64,000 nucleotides of DNA from Rhineura floridana (lineage: Eukaryota > Chordata > Lepidosauria > Squamata > Rhineuridae). Made by a program: the position numbers and the translations under genes. Shown here piece by piece: positions 11,437 to 23,484 of the stretch. The notes under the pieces are model-generated. The model worked only from the letters and a program-made list of their open reading frames with translations. It did not search any database and was not told the DNA's origin. How positions within the stretch are numbered: position 1 is the first letter of the stretch; each line of letters opens with the position of its first letter. The stretch lies in contig NC_084482.1 of the NCBI RefSeq assembly GCF_030035675.1, positions 221,177,943 to 221,241,942 on the forward strand, read 5' to 3'.

Positions 11437-13950
11437 GGCGCTGCCTGAGAGGGAGACATAAACTAGGCCAGCTCTGGGACTCTCACGTAGGGAGTAGCTC
11501 TCAAGTGCCTGGAGGGGAGAGACAGCAGATGGGATGCACAAGGTGGAAAGCTTAACAGGAAACTCACTTACCACACAGGGTTGAGCAACTGGGGTAATAA
11601 CTTGATTTACTTATTATATGTTTATCCAAACACTTTAATATATTTTTATATTTCTATGCAGGCTTTCCTCTAATGAGCTCACAATGGGAAACATAATTTG
11701 TCCCCCTCCTTTTGTCTTCACAGCAACACTGTCACTGGGCTCAGGACACTACCTGAATTTCACTCCTGAGCAGGGATTTGAATCTGGGTCCCAGTGAACA
11801 TAGTTCAGCATTAAACTGTGATTCCAATAACACAACAGACACACACACTTGCACAGAAGTTGAAGGTCCCACACAGAGTGGATGTCTTGAATCTAGAGTG
11901 GCACATAAAAATTCTGCACTGTTTATCCTCACAACCATCCAGTGAGGTGAGCTGGGCTGAACAAAAGTAGTCACTGGCCCAGGGTTACCCAGGGACCTGC
12001 ATAGATCTGGGAGGGGGAAGTCTTAGACCCCTTACTTTTTTGGGAGCAGTATCTCAGCTGAGTCCCCATGTCTCCAGCAATGTATGAGCCAATCAGCAAG
12101 AAAGGAGAGTGTATTAGCCACTGAGAAGAGTCTTCTAACATACTTCATGGTTCTTTCCTGCTAATTAGAGTGAACCAGAGTGAAAGGAGGTGAGTCAGCC
12201 ACTGAGAAGACTCTTCTTAGTAGGTAACACTCTGCCCTTCCATGCTTTTTGGCTCCTAGTCATAAGAGAAGGCATTAACAAGAATCACATTCTCAACCCA
12301 GCAGGGAAAAAAAACAGGATGGGAGGGGGCATGGCTATCATGAAGGGACCCTGCACTTCTGAATTTGCCACTGAACTATTGTAGAGATGTGAAGGCCCAT
12401 AACAAAAGTGGAAAATTTGGGAGGGAAAGCAGTTTTTTTCTCCACCCCACCCCCCCCGTGCTCTGACCCCGCTCCTTAGAGAGCTCTGTATTGCTCTCCT
12501 GGGCTCCTACTGGGAGAAAGGGCAGGATATAAATCTAATAATTAATTAATTGTGTTGAAGAAATGTCTGACTTGTTCCTGGCTACAAGAGACTCTACTAT
12601 ACAAATGTCAGTGACACACCCATAGCTCCACCCACTCTGGCCGTTGACTGGAAATTGGCCCTTGGAAGGCTGCTTGTGCGTAAATGTGGCCCTTGGGTTG
12701 AAGAATATTCCCTAACCACTACATTAGCCACAGGCTCTCATCCTGGACCACCTTACAGGGATGTTGCAACCACTGCCCAGCTATTGTGCTTTGGACGGGG
12801 GGGGGGGAGGCTGGCTGCGCCAGGTGAGACAGCTCCCCAGCACCCCCGCAGATGGGCCAATCCTGCAAGAGAAGCTGAGATCCACTCCAAGGGGGCTTCA
12901 ATCTTCCAACACCATCCCAAGGGGATGTCTGGAGAAGCCCCTTTCCCTCCAGTCCAGCTGAGGAGGGGGCATTTATTCACCCATTTTCTCCATCCTCTCC
13001 CTCGAAAGCTTCTAGAAGCCCATACAGAGCCTGGTCAGTTTCAGATTCCTCTCTCCATCCCTCCATTTTCCTTGCCTGGCAGGAGAGAAACTGGCCAGCC
13101 CCTGTTCCAGTAGAGGAAATCCAAAAGGGGCTCTTCCTCCAGCTCTGGGGCAGAAAAGCAGCCCAGCAAACCCTCCCCTCCACGGTTGTTTCCTCTGCAT
13201 CAAGAGCTCCCCCCTGCCTGAGCTGCCTTTCATCCCTAGGGAGACTGGGCTGACCTGCAAAAGGGGTATGTGGAAGGGGGCAGCTCCAGTGGAAACAGTT
13301 TTGGCCACAATTTTCAGTTGGACTGCGTGGATCAGCCTCCCCCCACTTTCTATGGATTCCCAGAGGGAAGGGGGCCTCTTCCATCAACCCCCTCCTCCTC
13401 CCACAAAGCAAATCTTCCTTCTTTTCCCTCCCACCACCAGTCCCATCAGGCCCAGGAATTGCAAAGGCAGCTCCCCTCCCCCAGCTGTGGCACTCAAAAC
13501 CAACACAGGACATCACCCCCCCAACATACAGCTGCCCCCCAAGTGCCCCCCTGCAAAGCTGCATCCCCTTGCCCGGGCTCTGGCTTCCAAGAGAGCCTTA
13601 CAAGGCCAACCCCGCGGCACTTCGGACCTCCTTTGCAAATGGATTGCATGCACCAGGGACCCCCAAAGGGAAAGGGGGGAGTGGGGCTCTTCCCTCCTTT
13701 TCCCCACCCCCCCAACAAAAATACCAAATCCTCCCCATTACACCTCTTTGTCCTCTGCACGCTCCAGCTTCCTCCTCTCTGAACCATCACCGCGAATGAA
13801 CTGGAGAGTGGGAGGGGCCTGATGCCCCTAGTCTTGACTTCAAAACATTCTTGCCTTTGGACGATAGGTGGAGCTATGTTAAATATAACAGCGTAACAGG
13901 AATATATAAAAACTCCAGAAAAATATCTAGGTATCCTCCAACTGGGAGGG
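11437..13950 (-). other. Upstream region of gene A, GC-rich block and repeat tails
   Basis: No coding exon is supported. The part nearest the gene (11580-12500) contains an L2/SINE-type tail ending in (ATTA) repeats near 12540. The part at 12750-13850 is GC-rich with long C runs and purine/pyrimidine asymmetry. It gives long open frames on several strands without a protein family, which I attribute to base composition. The same sequence lies upstream of gene B (30440-32740) and in a third copy (59280-61425). A promoter or 5' UTR exons may lie here, but I cannot place them. Confidence 0.6.
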
Positions 13951-13954
13951 TCGT

Positions 13955-14027
13955 GATGGCAGTCCTCCTATGAAAATCACCCTTCAGGTGAGACCAATGG
14001 TCCATTTTCCACAGGAGGACTGCCATC
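13955..14027. repeat. Perfect 15-bp inverted repeat next to the DIRS fossil, arm A
   Basis: GATGGCAGTCCTCCT at 13955-13969 is mirrored by AGGAGGACTGCCATC at 14013-14027 with a 43-bp loop. The same structure lies in arm B at 30234-30306. It sits just 3' of the tyrosine-recombinase fossil, where the terminal structure of a DIRS-type element would be, but that link is inference. Confidence 0.7.
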
Positions 14028-14076
14028 AAGCGGGATGTACCAAAGCAGCCCATAACAGGGAGGGACCACCCACATC

Positions 14077-15140
14077 CTAATCATCATTAAGAACCTGTTG
14101 CAAAACGCGCCTGCCAAAAGAGGCATCGGCAGAGGCATAACGATCTATTTTGTAATGCCTTATAAACGAATGTGGGGTAGACCAAACAGCAGCTCTGCAA
14201 ATATCAGCAGCAGGAGCATTGGTAGCAAAAGCAGCCGTAGTGGCCGCTGATCTAGTGGAATGAGCCGTTATTTTAGATGGAACAGGAAGCTTAAGAGACT
14301 CATAAGCTAAGGTAATACATGCGCGCAACCAGCGGGATAAGGTGGAATTAGCTACTTTATGCCCCATAGAACGTGGATGAAAGGATACAAACAAAGACTC
14401 AGTTCGTCGTATATCCTGGGTCTGAACATCCAACGAATGCCAAGCCTTCTCTAGAGGATGGGTAGGATTCGGGCAAAAGGAAGGAAGAGCAATGTCCTGG
14501 TTGCAATGGAAAACTGAATTGACCTTGGGACGGAAGGAAGGATCAGTCTTCAGCACAACAGAGTCCTTGTGAAAAACACAGAGATGGTGGGCAGAAGACA
14601 ATGCGCCCAGTTCCGAAACTCATCTCGCAGAGGTGATCGCGATCAGGAACAGGACCTTGAATGACAACAGACGTAAAGGCACAGTCCTAAGGGGTTCGAA
14701 CGGAGGGCGTTGTAAAGCCTGCAGGACCTGCGACAAACTCCATGAGGGAAAGCGGTGGAATACAGCCGGTGAGCGTAGAGCGGTTCCCCTCAGAAAACGT
14801 TTGATGAACGGATGCGAGGCAATAGTAGCACCAGCGGAGGACACTGAGAGAATGGACGACAGAGTGGACGTGTTGGGTCTAAGCCCCATCATGAGGCCCC
14901 TATGAAGGAATTGCAGCACCTGTTGTATTGTGGCCTGGGAAGGATCGAGGTGCTGGGACTGACACCACCTGGAGAATGCCTCCCAAATATGTTGATATAT
15001 ACAAGTGGTAGATGGTCATCTGGAGGCCAATATAATGTCAATAACAGCGTCAGACAGGCCAGCAGACCTCAAATGTCCCCGTTCAAAAGCCACGCTGTTA
15101 GCCAAAAATTTTCTCTTCCCCTTCTGTCTGTTGGGGGTGG
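14077..15140 (-). mobile_element. DIRS-type tyrosine-recombinase fossil, arm A
   Basis: A fossil of the tyrosine-recombinase part of a DIRS-like retrotransposon. On the minus strand the protein reads with an N-terminal SAM-like helical region (YQHIWEAFSRWCQSQHLDP), the stretch FKVLFLIAITSAR, the box II HxxR motif (HSTRSAATTAA) and the C-terminal WSTPHSFIRHYKIDRY that carries the nucleophile Tyr. No reverse transcriptase is seen nearby. It is broken (at least one break), and the breakage is shared with the arm B copy, so it predates the duplication. Confidence 0.8.
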
Positions 15141-15777
15141 GGTACAAATGCAACTCCTCCCCCCCCCTCCGATTTTCCCTCCTTCCTCCATCGGCAGCAG
15201 GAACTCTTAATTACAAAAGGGTGGGTGGGAGACACAATACATGGATCAGCCCCCCCACACCCTTTCTATGGATTCCCAAAAGAAAGGCCGCCCCTTTTTC
15301 CCCCACCCCCCAATCATGTTGCACCTCTATTTTCTCTCTTCCTCCTAGTGGCCTATTTCTCCTCCCAGATTAAGCATAGAGACCTGTCTCCCCTTTCCCC
15401 CCATTCATTATTCTCTCCACCAACACACTTCCTGCCTCTCTAGGAACCAGAAGTCGGTTCCTTTACCCACTGGAGGACCGAGTCTCCCTCCCTCTCTCGC
15501 CACTCTCCTCCTCTACCCCCCCCCCGTTATCCCAGTTCCTTATTTGTGTGAAATTTCAGTCAGTAACAAAGAAGAAAAGTTGACAGCTACAGCAACATCA
15601 AGCCAAATTTAAAATGCCCCTGAACCCCAAAATGAATAATGGGGTACCCTGTATGATATATCGCTGTAATCAGGAGACTCTCCCCGTCAAGACTGACAAT
15701 AAATTTATACAATCAAAATCATCAGGATTCCGATATTATCATAAATACATAATGATGTCATAAAATCATAAATCATA
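15141..15777. other. Stretch between DIRS fossil and satellite, arm A
   Basis: GC-rich at 15140-15540 with poly-C runs; then AT-rich to the satellite. It matches 28490-29100 in arm B in reverse. Open frames here reflect base composition. Nothing I can name. Confidence 0.6.
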
Positions 15778-16163
15778 AGTAACTGGGGGTACACACCCCA
15801 AAATCTGCTCTGGGCCAGGACAAATCATACACCCAAGGAAAGGGAAGGATATCCCCTACCAGATGCCACTGCGTCCCATCCGGCCCAGAGCTTCTGCTGG
15901 GCGCAAGGCGCATGGCAGGGCATCTATCCAAACCCAAAGCAGACAAAAACATACAGGAAAAAATAAGTAACTGGGGGTACATGCCCCAAAATCTGCTCTG
16001 GGCCATATACCCCAGGAAAGGGGAGGGTGTCCCCTACGGGACACCACTGCGTCCTGCCTGGCCCAGAGCTTCTGCTGGGTGCAGGGCACGTGGGAGGGCA
16101 TCTATCCAAAATCAAACTGGATAAAAACTTACAGGAAAAAATAAGTAACTGGGGGTACATTTA
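15778..16163 (-). repeat. ~188-bp satellite, two units, inner end of arm A
   Basis: Two full units and the start of a third, each opening with AAGTAACTGGGGGTACA (15778, 15966, 16143); the spacings are 188 and 177 bp. The same family forms the main array at 27078-28490 on the other arm, in the opposite orientation. Its right end joins directly to the truncated 3' side of a non-LTR element. Confidence 0.9.
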
Positions 16164-17169
16164 GGATAGTTTGAAGATCTTCCTCTGAATGTGTGGAGAC
16201 TACATTATCATCGGCATATTGAAGTTCTATGACAGAGGTTGTAATTACCTTACTTTTTGCTTTCAGCCTACTGAGATTAAAAAGCTTTCCATCTGTTCGA
16301 TATGTGATTTCCACGCCAGTGGGAAGTTTCCCCTCAACAAGGTGTAGAATCATGGCGATAAAAATAGCAAATAAGGTCCGAGCAATGACACATCCCTGTT
16401 TGACGCCTGATCCCACTTTGAATGGATCACTTTGAGAGCCACTGTTATCCAAAATTGTTGCCCTCGTGTCGTCATGGAGGAGTCGCAAAACATTCACAAA
16501 TTTATCAGGGCATCCAATTTCAGAAGGATGGTCCAGAGGGCAGTTCGATTGACAGTATCAAAGGCCTTAGTCAGATCAATAAATGCCATATACAGAGGTT
16601 GGTTTTGCTCCCTGCATTTTTCTTGAAGCTGTCGTGCAGTGAAGATCATGTCCACTGTCCCCCTGGAAGGGCAGGAACCATTTTGGGATTCAGGGAGAAT
16701 GTCTTCTGAAATAGGTAGGAGGCAATTTGCAATGATCCTTGCAAGGATTTTACCTGCGGTAGCAAGAAGATACCTCGGTAGTTCCCACAATCTGTTCTAT
16801 CACCCTTCTTGAAAAGAGTGATAATTATCCTAAAGTCTTCCGGGATCTCCTCCCTCACCCAGATTTTTTCGATGAGCTTATGAAGTTGTTGTGTAAGTTC
16901 AGGCCCAACTTGTTTAAAGACTTCAGCAGGAATCCCATCAGGTCCACTAGCTTTGTTATTCTTCATTTGATTAATGGCTTTAATGACTTCATCCAAATTA
17001 GGGGATACTGCAAGCTCATCTCTAATTTGTTGTTGCGGGAGTTGCAAAAAGACCTCATCAGCCACAATAGAGTTACGATTAAGGAGATCATGGTAATGCA
17101 TAGATTTTTTTCTTAGCAGCACAGTTAATGTCTTTTTGCCATATCTGGAAGGCTTTCCTTTTCTTGTCA
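16164..17169 (-). pseudogene. RT domain remnant of the non-LTR element
   Basis: The reading frame is broken into at least three blocks. The 5' block carries AINQMKNNKASGPDGIPAEV and IIITLFKKGDRTDCGNYRGI, which are RT fingers motifs. The middle block has FIDLTKAFDTVNR. The last block has GVKQGCVIARTLFAIF and ELQYADDNVVSTHSEEDL, the palm with its catalytic Asp pair. Frames shift near 16795 and 16500. The region downstream of the palm is absent. Confidence 0.8.
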
Positions 17170-18042
17170 ATAAGAACATAAAAAGAGCCTGCTGGATCAG
17201 GCCAGTGGCCCATCTAGTCCAGCATCCTGTTCTCACAGTGGCCAACCAGGTGCCTGGGGGAAGCCCGCAAGCAGGACCCGAGTGCAAGAACACTCTCCCC
17301 TCCTGAGGCTTCCAGCAACTGGTTTTCAGAAGCATGCTACCTCTGACTAGGGTGGCAGAGCACAGCCATCACAGCTAGTAGCCATTGATAGCCCTGTCCT
17401 CCATGAATTTGTCTAATCTTCTTTTAAAGCCATCCAAGCAGGTGGCCATTACTGCATCTTGTGGGAGCAAATTCCATAGTTTAACTATGCGCTGAGTAAA
17501 GAAGTACTTCCTTTTGTCTGTCCTGAATCTTCCAACATTCAGCTTCTTTGAATGTCCACGAGTTCTAGTATTATGAGAGAGGGAGAAGAACTTTTCTCTA
17601 TCCACTTTCTCAAGGTCATGCATAATTTTATACACTTCTATCACGTCTCCTCTGACCCGCCTTTTCTCTAAACTAAAAAGCCCCAAACGCTGCAACCTTT
17701 CCTCGTAAGGGAGTCGCTCCATCCCCTTGATCATTCTGGTTGCCCTCTTCTGAACCTTTTCCAACTCTATAATATCCTTTTTGAGATGAGGCGACCAGAA
17801 CTGTACACAGTATTCCAAATGCGGCCGCGCCATAGATTTATACAACGGCATTATGATATTGGCTGTTTTATTTTCAATACCTTTCCTAATTATCGCTAGC
17901 ATGGAATTTGCCTTTTTCACAGCTGCCGCACACTGGGTCGACATTTTCATCGTGCTGTCCACTACAACCCCGAGGTCTCTCTCCTGGTCGGTCACCGCCA
18001 GTTCAGACCCATGAGCGTATATGTGAAATTAAGATTTTTTGC
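17170..18042 (-). mobile_element. CR1 LINE, 5'-truncated copy (3' end)
   Basis: It holds the last ~206 codons of the CR1 ORF2 (17375-17995; motifs ERDLGVVVDSTMKMS, LEKRRVRGDVIEVYKIMH, stop after DRAINGY) and the 3' UTR ending at AAGAACAT near 17170. Inserted into the older non-LTR element. The ORF piece is open and only 5'-truncated, so the copy is fairly young. Confidence 0.88.
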
Positions 18043-18280
18043 TCTGATATGTTCAATCTCACTATCATTCCCATTGAACCAGTCCTGATGTTTCTTAGTT
18101 TGGTATCCAATAGTTTGTTCACATGCTGCAATAATGGATGTCTTCAGTTTAATCCAGTGTTCCTCAACATTTTCAGGGAGTTCCGTAGGTAGATGTTTCT
18201 TGAGAGTTGTTTGAAAGCAAGCTCGCTTAAAAACGATCTTGAAGGGCGTGGATGTTCATTTTACGCCTTGGTTTTCTTAA

Positions 18281-20640
18281 ACATAAGAACATAAGAACAT
18301 AAGAAGAGCCTGCTGGATCAGGTCAGTGGCCCATCTAGTCCAGCATCCTGTTCTCACAGTGGCCAACCAGGTGCCTGGGGGAAGCCCGCAAGCAGGACCC
18401 GAGTGCAAGAACACTCTCCCCTCCTGAGGCTTCCGGCAACTGGTTTTCAGAAGCATGCTGCCTCTGACTAGGGTGGCACAGCACAGCCATCATGGCTAGT
18501 AGCCATTGATAGCCCTGTCCTCCATGAATTTGTCTAATCTTCTTTTAAAGCCATCCAAGCTGGTGGCCATTACTGCATCTTGTGGGAGCAAATTCCATAG
18601 TTTAACTATGCGCTGAGTAAAGAAGTACTTCCTTTTGTCTGTCCTGAATCTTCCAACATTCAGCTTCTTTGAATGTCCACGAGTTCTAGTATTATGAGAG
18701 AGGGAGAAGAACTTGTCTCTATCCACTTTCTCAATGCCATGCATAATTTTATACTTCTATCATGTCTCCTCTGACCCGCCTTTTCTCTAAACTAAAAAGC
18801 CCCAAATGCTGCAACCTTTCCTCGTAAGGGAGTCGCTCCATCCCCTTGATCATTCTGGTTGCCCTCTTCTGAACCTTTTCCAACTCTATAATATCCTTTT
18901 TGAGATGAGGCGACCAGAACTGTACACAGTATTCCAAATGCGGCCGCACCATAGATTTATACAACGGCATTATGATATCGGCTGTTTTATTTTCAATACC
19001 TTTCCTAATTATTGCTAGCATGGAATTTGCCTTTTTCACAGCTGCCGCACACTGGGTCGACATTTTCATCGTGCTGTCCACTACAACCCCGAGGTCTCTC
19101 TCCTGGTCGGTCACCGCCAGTTCAGACCCCATGAGCGTATATGTGAAATTAAGATTTTTTGCTCCAATATGCATAATTTTACACTTGTTTATATTGAATT
19201 GCATTTGCCATTTTTCCGCCCATTCACTCAGTTTGGAGAGGTCTTTTTGGAGCTCTTCGCAATCCCTTTTTGTTTTAACAACCCTGAACAATTTAGTGTC
19301 GTCAGCAAACTTGGCCACTTCACTGCTCACTCCTAATTCTAGGTCATTAATGAACAAGTTGAAAAGTACAGGTCCCAATACCGATCCTTGAGGGACTCCA
19401 CTTTCTACAGCCCTCCATTGGGAGAACTGTCCGTTGATTCCTACTCTCTGCTTTCTGCTTCTTAACCAATTCCTTATCCACAAGAGGACCTCTCCTCTTA
19501 TTCCATGACTGCTAAGCTTCCTCAGAAGCCTTTGGTGAGGTACCTTGTCAAACGCTTTTTGAAAGTCTAAGTACACTATGTCCACTGGATCACCTCTATC
19601 TATATGCTTGTTGACACTCTCAAAGAATTCTAATAGGTTACTGAGACAGGACTTTCCCTTGCAGAAGCCATGCTGGCTCTGCTTCAGCAAGGCTTGTTCT
19701 TCTATGTGCTTAGTTAATCTAGCTTTAATCATACTTTCTACCAGTTTTCCAGGGACAGAAGTTAAGCTAACTGGCCTGTAATTTCCGGGATCCCCTCTGG
19801 ATCCCTTTTTGAAGATTGGCGTTACATTGGCCACTTTCCAGTCCTCAGGCACGGAGGAGGACCCGAGGGACAAGTTACATATTTTAGTTAGCAGATCAGC
19901 AATTTCACCTTTGAGTTCTTTGAGAACTCTCAGGTGGATGCCATCCGGGCCCGGTGATTTGTCAGTTTTTATATTGTCCATTAAGCTTGGAACTTCCTCT
20001 CTCGTTACCACTATTTGTCTTAGTTCCTCAGAATCCCTTCCTGCAAACCTTCAGGTTCAGGGATCTGCCCTATATCTTCCACTGTGAAGACAGATGCAAA
20101 GAATTCATTTAGCTTCTCTGCAATTTCCTTATCGTTCTTTAGTACACCTTTGACTCCCTTATAATCCAAGGGTCCAATTGTCTCCCTAGATGGTCTCCTG
20201 CTTTGAATGTATTTATAGAATTTTTTGTTGTTGGTTTTTATGTTCTTAGCAATGTGCTCCTCAAATTCTTTTTTAGCATCCCTTATTGTCTTCTTGCATT
20301 TCTTTTGCCAGAGTTTGTGTTCTTTTTTATTTTCTTCATTCGGACAAGATTTCCATTTTCTGAAGGAAGACTTTTTGCCTCTAAGAGCTTCCTTGACTTT
20401 GCTCATTAACCATGCTGGCATCTTCTTGGCCCTGGCGGTACCTTTTCTGATCTGCGGTATGCACTCCAGTTGAGCTTCTAATATAGTGTTTTTAAACAAC
20501 TTCCAAGCATTTTCGAGTGATGTGACCCTCTGGACTTTGTTTTTCAGCTTTCTTTTTACCAATCCCCTCATTTTTGTGAAGTTTCCTCTTTTGAAGTCAA
20601 ATGTGACCGTGTTGGATTTTCTTGGCAATTGGCCAGTTAC
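18281..20640 (-). mobile_element. CR1 LINE, longer 5'-truncated copy
   Basis: About 2.36 kb of CR1, including the region between endonuclease and RT, the complete RT and the 3' UTR, ending in (TTCTTATG)n-type repeats near 18281. The endonuclease is absent. It is followed at its 5' end by an ACATGT-rich microsatellite and then by the older LINE, so it is also nested in that element. It shares the 3' UTR almost exactly with the copies at 17170, 39718 and 61872. Confidence 0.9.
18496..20630 (-). pseudogene. CR1 ORF2 remnant: RT and C-terminal region
   Basis: The RT block (18749-20011) is open for 420 codons: [58 protein letters not shown] and KFADDTKLF, with both catalytic Asp regions intact. 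The preceding ~200 codons (KRKLKNKVQR to EPEGLQEGI) are in another frame, with the shift near 20015. The last 82 codons (18496-18744) are also shifted, near 18746. Two frameshifts therefore break the copy. It cannot retrotranspose itself. Confidence 0.88.
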
Positions 20641-20686
20641 ATGTATGTACATGTACATGTATATACATGTACATGTATGTATTCTT
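20640..20686. repeat. ACATGT-rich microsatellite
   Basis: Imperfect self-complementary repeats of ACATGT and ATGTAT lie at the 5' junction of the CR1 copy with the older LINE. They were probably generated at or after the insertion. Confidence 0.75.
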
Positions 20687-20689
20687 CCT

Positions 20690-22180
20690 TGGAGCCTACG
20701 TTGAGGAACAATATTAATGGCCATAGTGGATTCAATTAATCGGTGATCTGTCCAGCAGTCATCGGCACTCGTCATAGCCCTGATAAAGAGTACATCATGA
20801 CAATCTCTGGCCCGGATAATTATGTAATCCAGGAGATGCCAGTGCTTCGACCGAGGGTGCTTCCATGATGCTTTAAATTTATCTTTCTGGTGAAAGAGTG
20901 TGTTTGTAATAATAAGATTATGCTCTGAACATTAAGTCAGAAGTAGAGTTTCATTCAGGTTGCTATTGCCAACTCCTTCTTTCCCAATGGTTTCTGGCCA
21001 TAAATCAAAATCACGCCCAACTCTTGCAGTGAAATCGCCCAGGAGGATAATTTTGTCCTCCTTAGGTATCTCTGATAAGATGGTGTCCAGCTGGGTATAA
21101 ATATTTTCCTTGATGTCTTCATCAGCATCTAATGTTGGTGCATAAGCACTTACAATAGTTGCGTGCTGGGTTTTGGCAAGTTTTAATCGGAGAGTTGAGA
21201 GTTGTTCATTAATGCAGTAGGAACTTCTGACAAAAGCTTCACAAGATCATTTTTAATAGCAAAGCCTACTCCATGTATTTGTCGTTCTTGTTCAGGCAGT
21301 CCTTTCCAGAAGAAGGTGTAACCACCTTTTTCTTCCTTCAATTGTCCCTCTCCTGCTCTTCGAGTTTCTTGGAGTGCTGCTATGTCAATACCAAAACATC
21401 TCAACTCCCTCGCAATGATGGCAGTTCTGCGTTCAGGACGTTCACTATCTGTATTGTCCAGCAATGTCCGTATATTCCACGTTCCAAAGTTCATTTGTCT
21501 TTTGCGACTGCTAAGTGGTGACACCACTGGACGCAGTAATCCAGACAGGGAGAGAGATGAGGCAGACTATATTTAGGGCACCTTTTCTAGCACCTTCCCC
21601 ATAAGGGGTGAGCAGAGTGGATCCTGAATAGGAATGCTCAGTCGTGGATACAGCTGCCGAACTACTCAACTGCCTCGGTCCTTGAGCCAGGATGACTGAG
21701 TCTGTATCCACTGCCCATGTGCCGGTCCATGACTAGCGGCTTCCGGATTTCACAGTCCTGCCCCCGTTGCCATCCGCCGATCGCCATGGGACTTTTGGTT
21801 TGGTTTGGTTGGAAGACGCCTGTGCATGAATTTGTTTTATGTGGGGAGATCGGTGCACGACGATCAACACACAATCTTGATAGAAAAAGGTTTTGATCCA
21901 ATGGCATGGATACCACGTTGATTGGAAGTCTTTTATCTGCTGCAGCCTTCATCCGCCTTCAAAGCCATTGTAACATACACATTGTTATCCTCCGCTTGTT
22001 CTGCTGTTGAGGACTTTCTTTAATCGTTCTTTGTCTGGTTCCTCTCCCTTGACCTTACTGCCATGGATGACCCCGCTGGGAGTACATGACTCCCGACAGG
22101 ATCGCTCACAGGGTTCATTGGAACACGCAAGCCCACTCACCACTGCAAGGTGACGATCCATACACATATTCATACAGGAC
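20690..22180 (-). pseudogene. 5' UTR and endonuclease remnant of the non-LTR element
   Basis: 21183-21527 encodes the N-terminal endonuclease: MNFGTWNIRTLLDNT, RPERRTAIIARELRCFGIDI, ALQETRRAGEGQL, YTFFWKG and GVGFAIKNDLVKLLSEVPTA. 20690-21180 holds the rest in broken frames, including the ILLGDF-like region near 21040 and SADDCWTDHRLI near 20750. The last motif carries the catalytic DH pair of the APE fold. 21530-22180 is the likely 5' UTR. Confidence 0.75.
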
Positions 22181-22439
22181 AGGGTCTTCTACAAGATGGC
22201 ATTGGTTCCAACCCAGGTCAGAGCTTTTTGTTCAGTTATAGCTCAGACAAGGTCATTTATCATTTCTGATTTTAGAGCGTTTTGAACTGTATTTAATTAT
22301 GCATTTTATAACTTTTGTGATCCGCCCGAAACGTTTTAGTTAACTGCAGGGGATAAATCTAAACAACACCAACAACATTAATTTATGTATCAGAAGAATA
22401 GCCAAAATCTATAGGAAACATTATAAGAAACTTGGATGC
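22181..22439 (+). repeat. L2/SINE-type 3' tail region
   Basis: 22240-22375 resembles the 3' tails of L2-mobilised elements: TTATAACTTTTGTGATCCGCC, then GGGGATAAATCTAAACAAC repeats. The rest shows nothing I can name. Assignment is tentative. Confidence 0.45.
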
Positions 22440-22600
22440 CCATTCCAAATTATGATTTGGGGCACCACGAATCATAGTTCCACACATCAGAGATACTGTC
22501 TTCTATTAGATGCCGTCCATGCATAGTTTAGAGTCTCATCTATGAAATTACATCTTTATGCTTCTTGAGTGAATCGTTGTCTGGTGATCCGGCCAAGTTT
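22440..22600 (-). repeat. Diverged satellite unit, inverted
   Basis: The reverse complement of this stretch aligns by eye with 23450-23590: shared GGTGCCCCAAA, GCATC, GAAATTACATCTT blocks. Those in turn resemble the 188-bp satellite. It forms an imperfect inverted repeat with 23450-23590, separated by about 850 bp. Confidence 0.55.
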
Positions 22601-23484
22601 CCATCTGCCATGGCACCAGATAACATAGAGTCATACTTTGAGAAGAATGGTTGTGCATTTGATTTATTATATCTCTAAATAAATTACTACACATATATAT
22701 TATATTTCTCCAACAGGTAAGAACCAAGTATAGAAATGAACATATAAACAAGTGCAGACTTAATTTAAAAAACAAATAAGGAAGTCACATTTATCAGAAC
22801 TGGTAAAACAGTAAAAAACATTTTGCTTAGAAATATATTAGAACATTTTTGCAAATGTTTACAAAATCAATACCATTTCACATGGGCTGGAATTAAACAA
22901 TTTCACCCATTCGAAATAATCTCCTGGTTTTCAAATATCTCTGAAATAGTAGTAGATTTAGAAGAGGACCTTCTTAACTGCACATGGCACATCATCGTTA
23001 TTGTTTGGTCCTTTATAGCCTCATTGCTACGATATGACTTGGAGTACTATTTTTCTTTGTGAAGTCTTGGAACAACTCATCTGTTGCACAAACATCACCA
23101 CATTTGCCCAGGGTGGCAAAAAAGTGATACCCCCCCAAGTCTTTTAAAAACATCTTAAAAACAAAAGATCTTTACAAAATCAAATACAAAACATTGAAAA
23201 ACACCTTTTGAAAATTACAAAACATTGTTGAAAACATCTTGAATATAATTCCAATACAGATGCACACTGGGACAAGGTCTCTCCTTAAAAGGGTTGTTGA
23301 AAGATGGGATTTTCTTATGTTTAATTTTTGTATCGGTCTACCCTCTTACTCACCTTGTTACAGCTCAAATATTATTATTTTAAAAACCCATTGGTATTGG
23401 CGACAGAAGTAAAACGTGGCAGGTTAAACAACAATGATTTCTTGAAGATGTAATTTCATAATTGACATTCTAAAGCATTCATGG
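22601..23484. other. AT-rich stretch, no gene seen
   Basis: A 79-codon open frame at 22823-23062 has no recognisable domain and no splice or start context I can support. AT-rich sequence, possibly old repeat. Nothing I can name. Confidence 0.5.

Larger units (their letters stand above)
16164..22180 (-). mobile_element. Decayed non-LTR retrotransposon (APE endonuclease and RT), split by two CR1s
   Basis: Minus-strand LINE in three pieces: 5' UTR and endonuclease at 20690-22180, a middle piece at 18043-18280, and RT at 16164-17169. The endonuclease part starts FGTWNIRTLLDN with ALQETRRAGEGQL. The RT part carries FIDLTKAFDTVNR, GVKQGCVIA and YADD. The style matches ORFs often annotated as craniofacial development protein 2-like, which are retrotransposon-derived; I cannot settle the clade (RTE- or I-like). 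Pieces are in order and interrupted by CR1 at 17170-18042 and 18281-20640. The 3' end of the ORF is missing: the copy joins the satellite at about 16163. Confidence 0.75.

Noticed and set aside
12653-13822. Several 100-200-codon open frames in the GC-rich upstream blocks of both genes (also 30440-31500 and 59200-59770).
   Set aside because: They are proline/serine-rich, overlap in many frames on both strands and follow the base composition; no family or splice structure supports them.
14077-14601. Tyrosine-recombinase region as evidence for a phage, integron or Crypton.
   Set aside because: The domain style (RPPFEP, AITSAR, WSTPHSFIRHY) is that of DIRS-type retrotransposons in a vertebrate repeat context.
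20020-20775. A single open frame that begins in the older LINE and continues into CR1, which looks like a fusion protein.
   Set aside because: It crosses the insertion junction and the ACATGT microsatellite. It is a chance read-through, not a gene.
22823-23062. A 79-codon frame in AT-rich sequence as a small gene.
   Set aside because: No domain, no duplicate in the arms and no splice or start signal that I can support.
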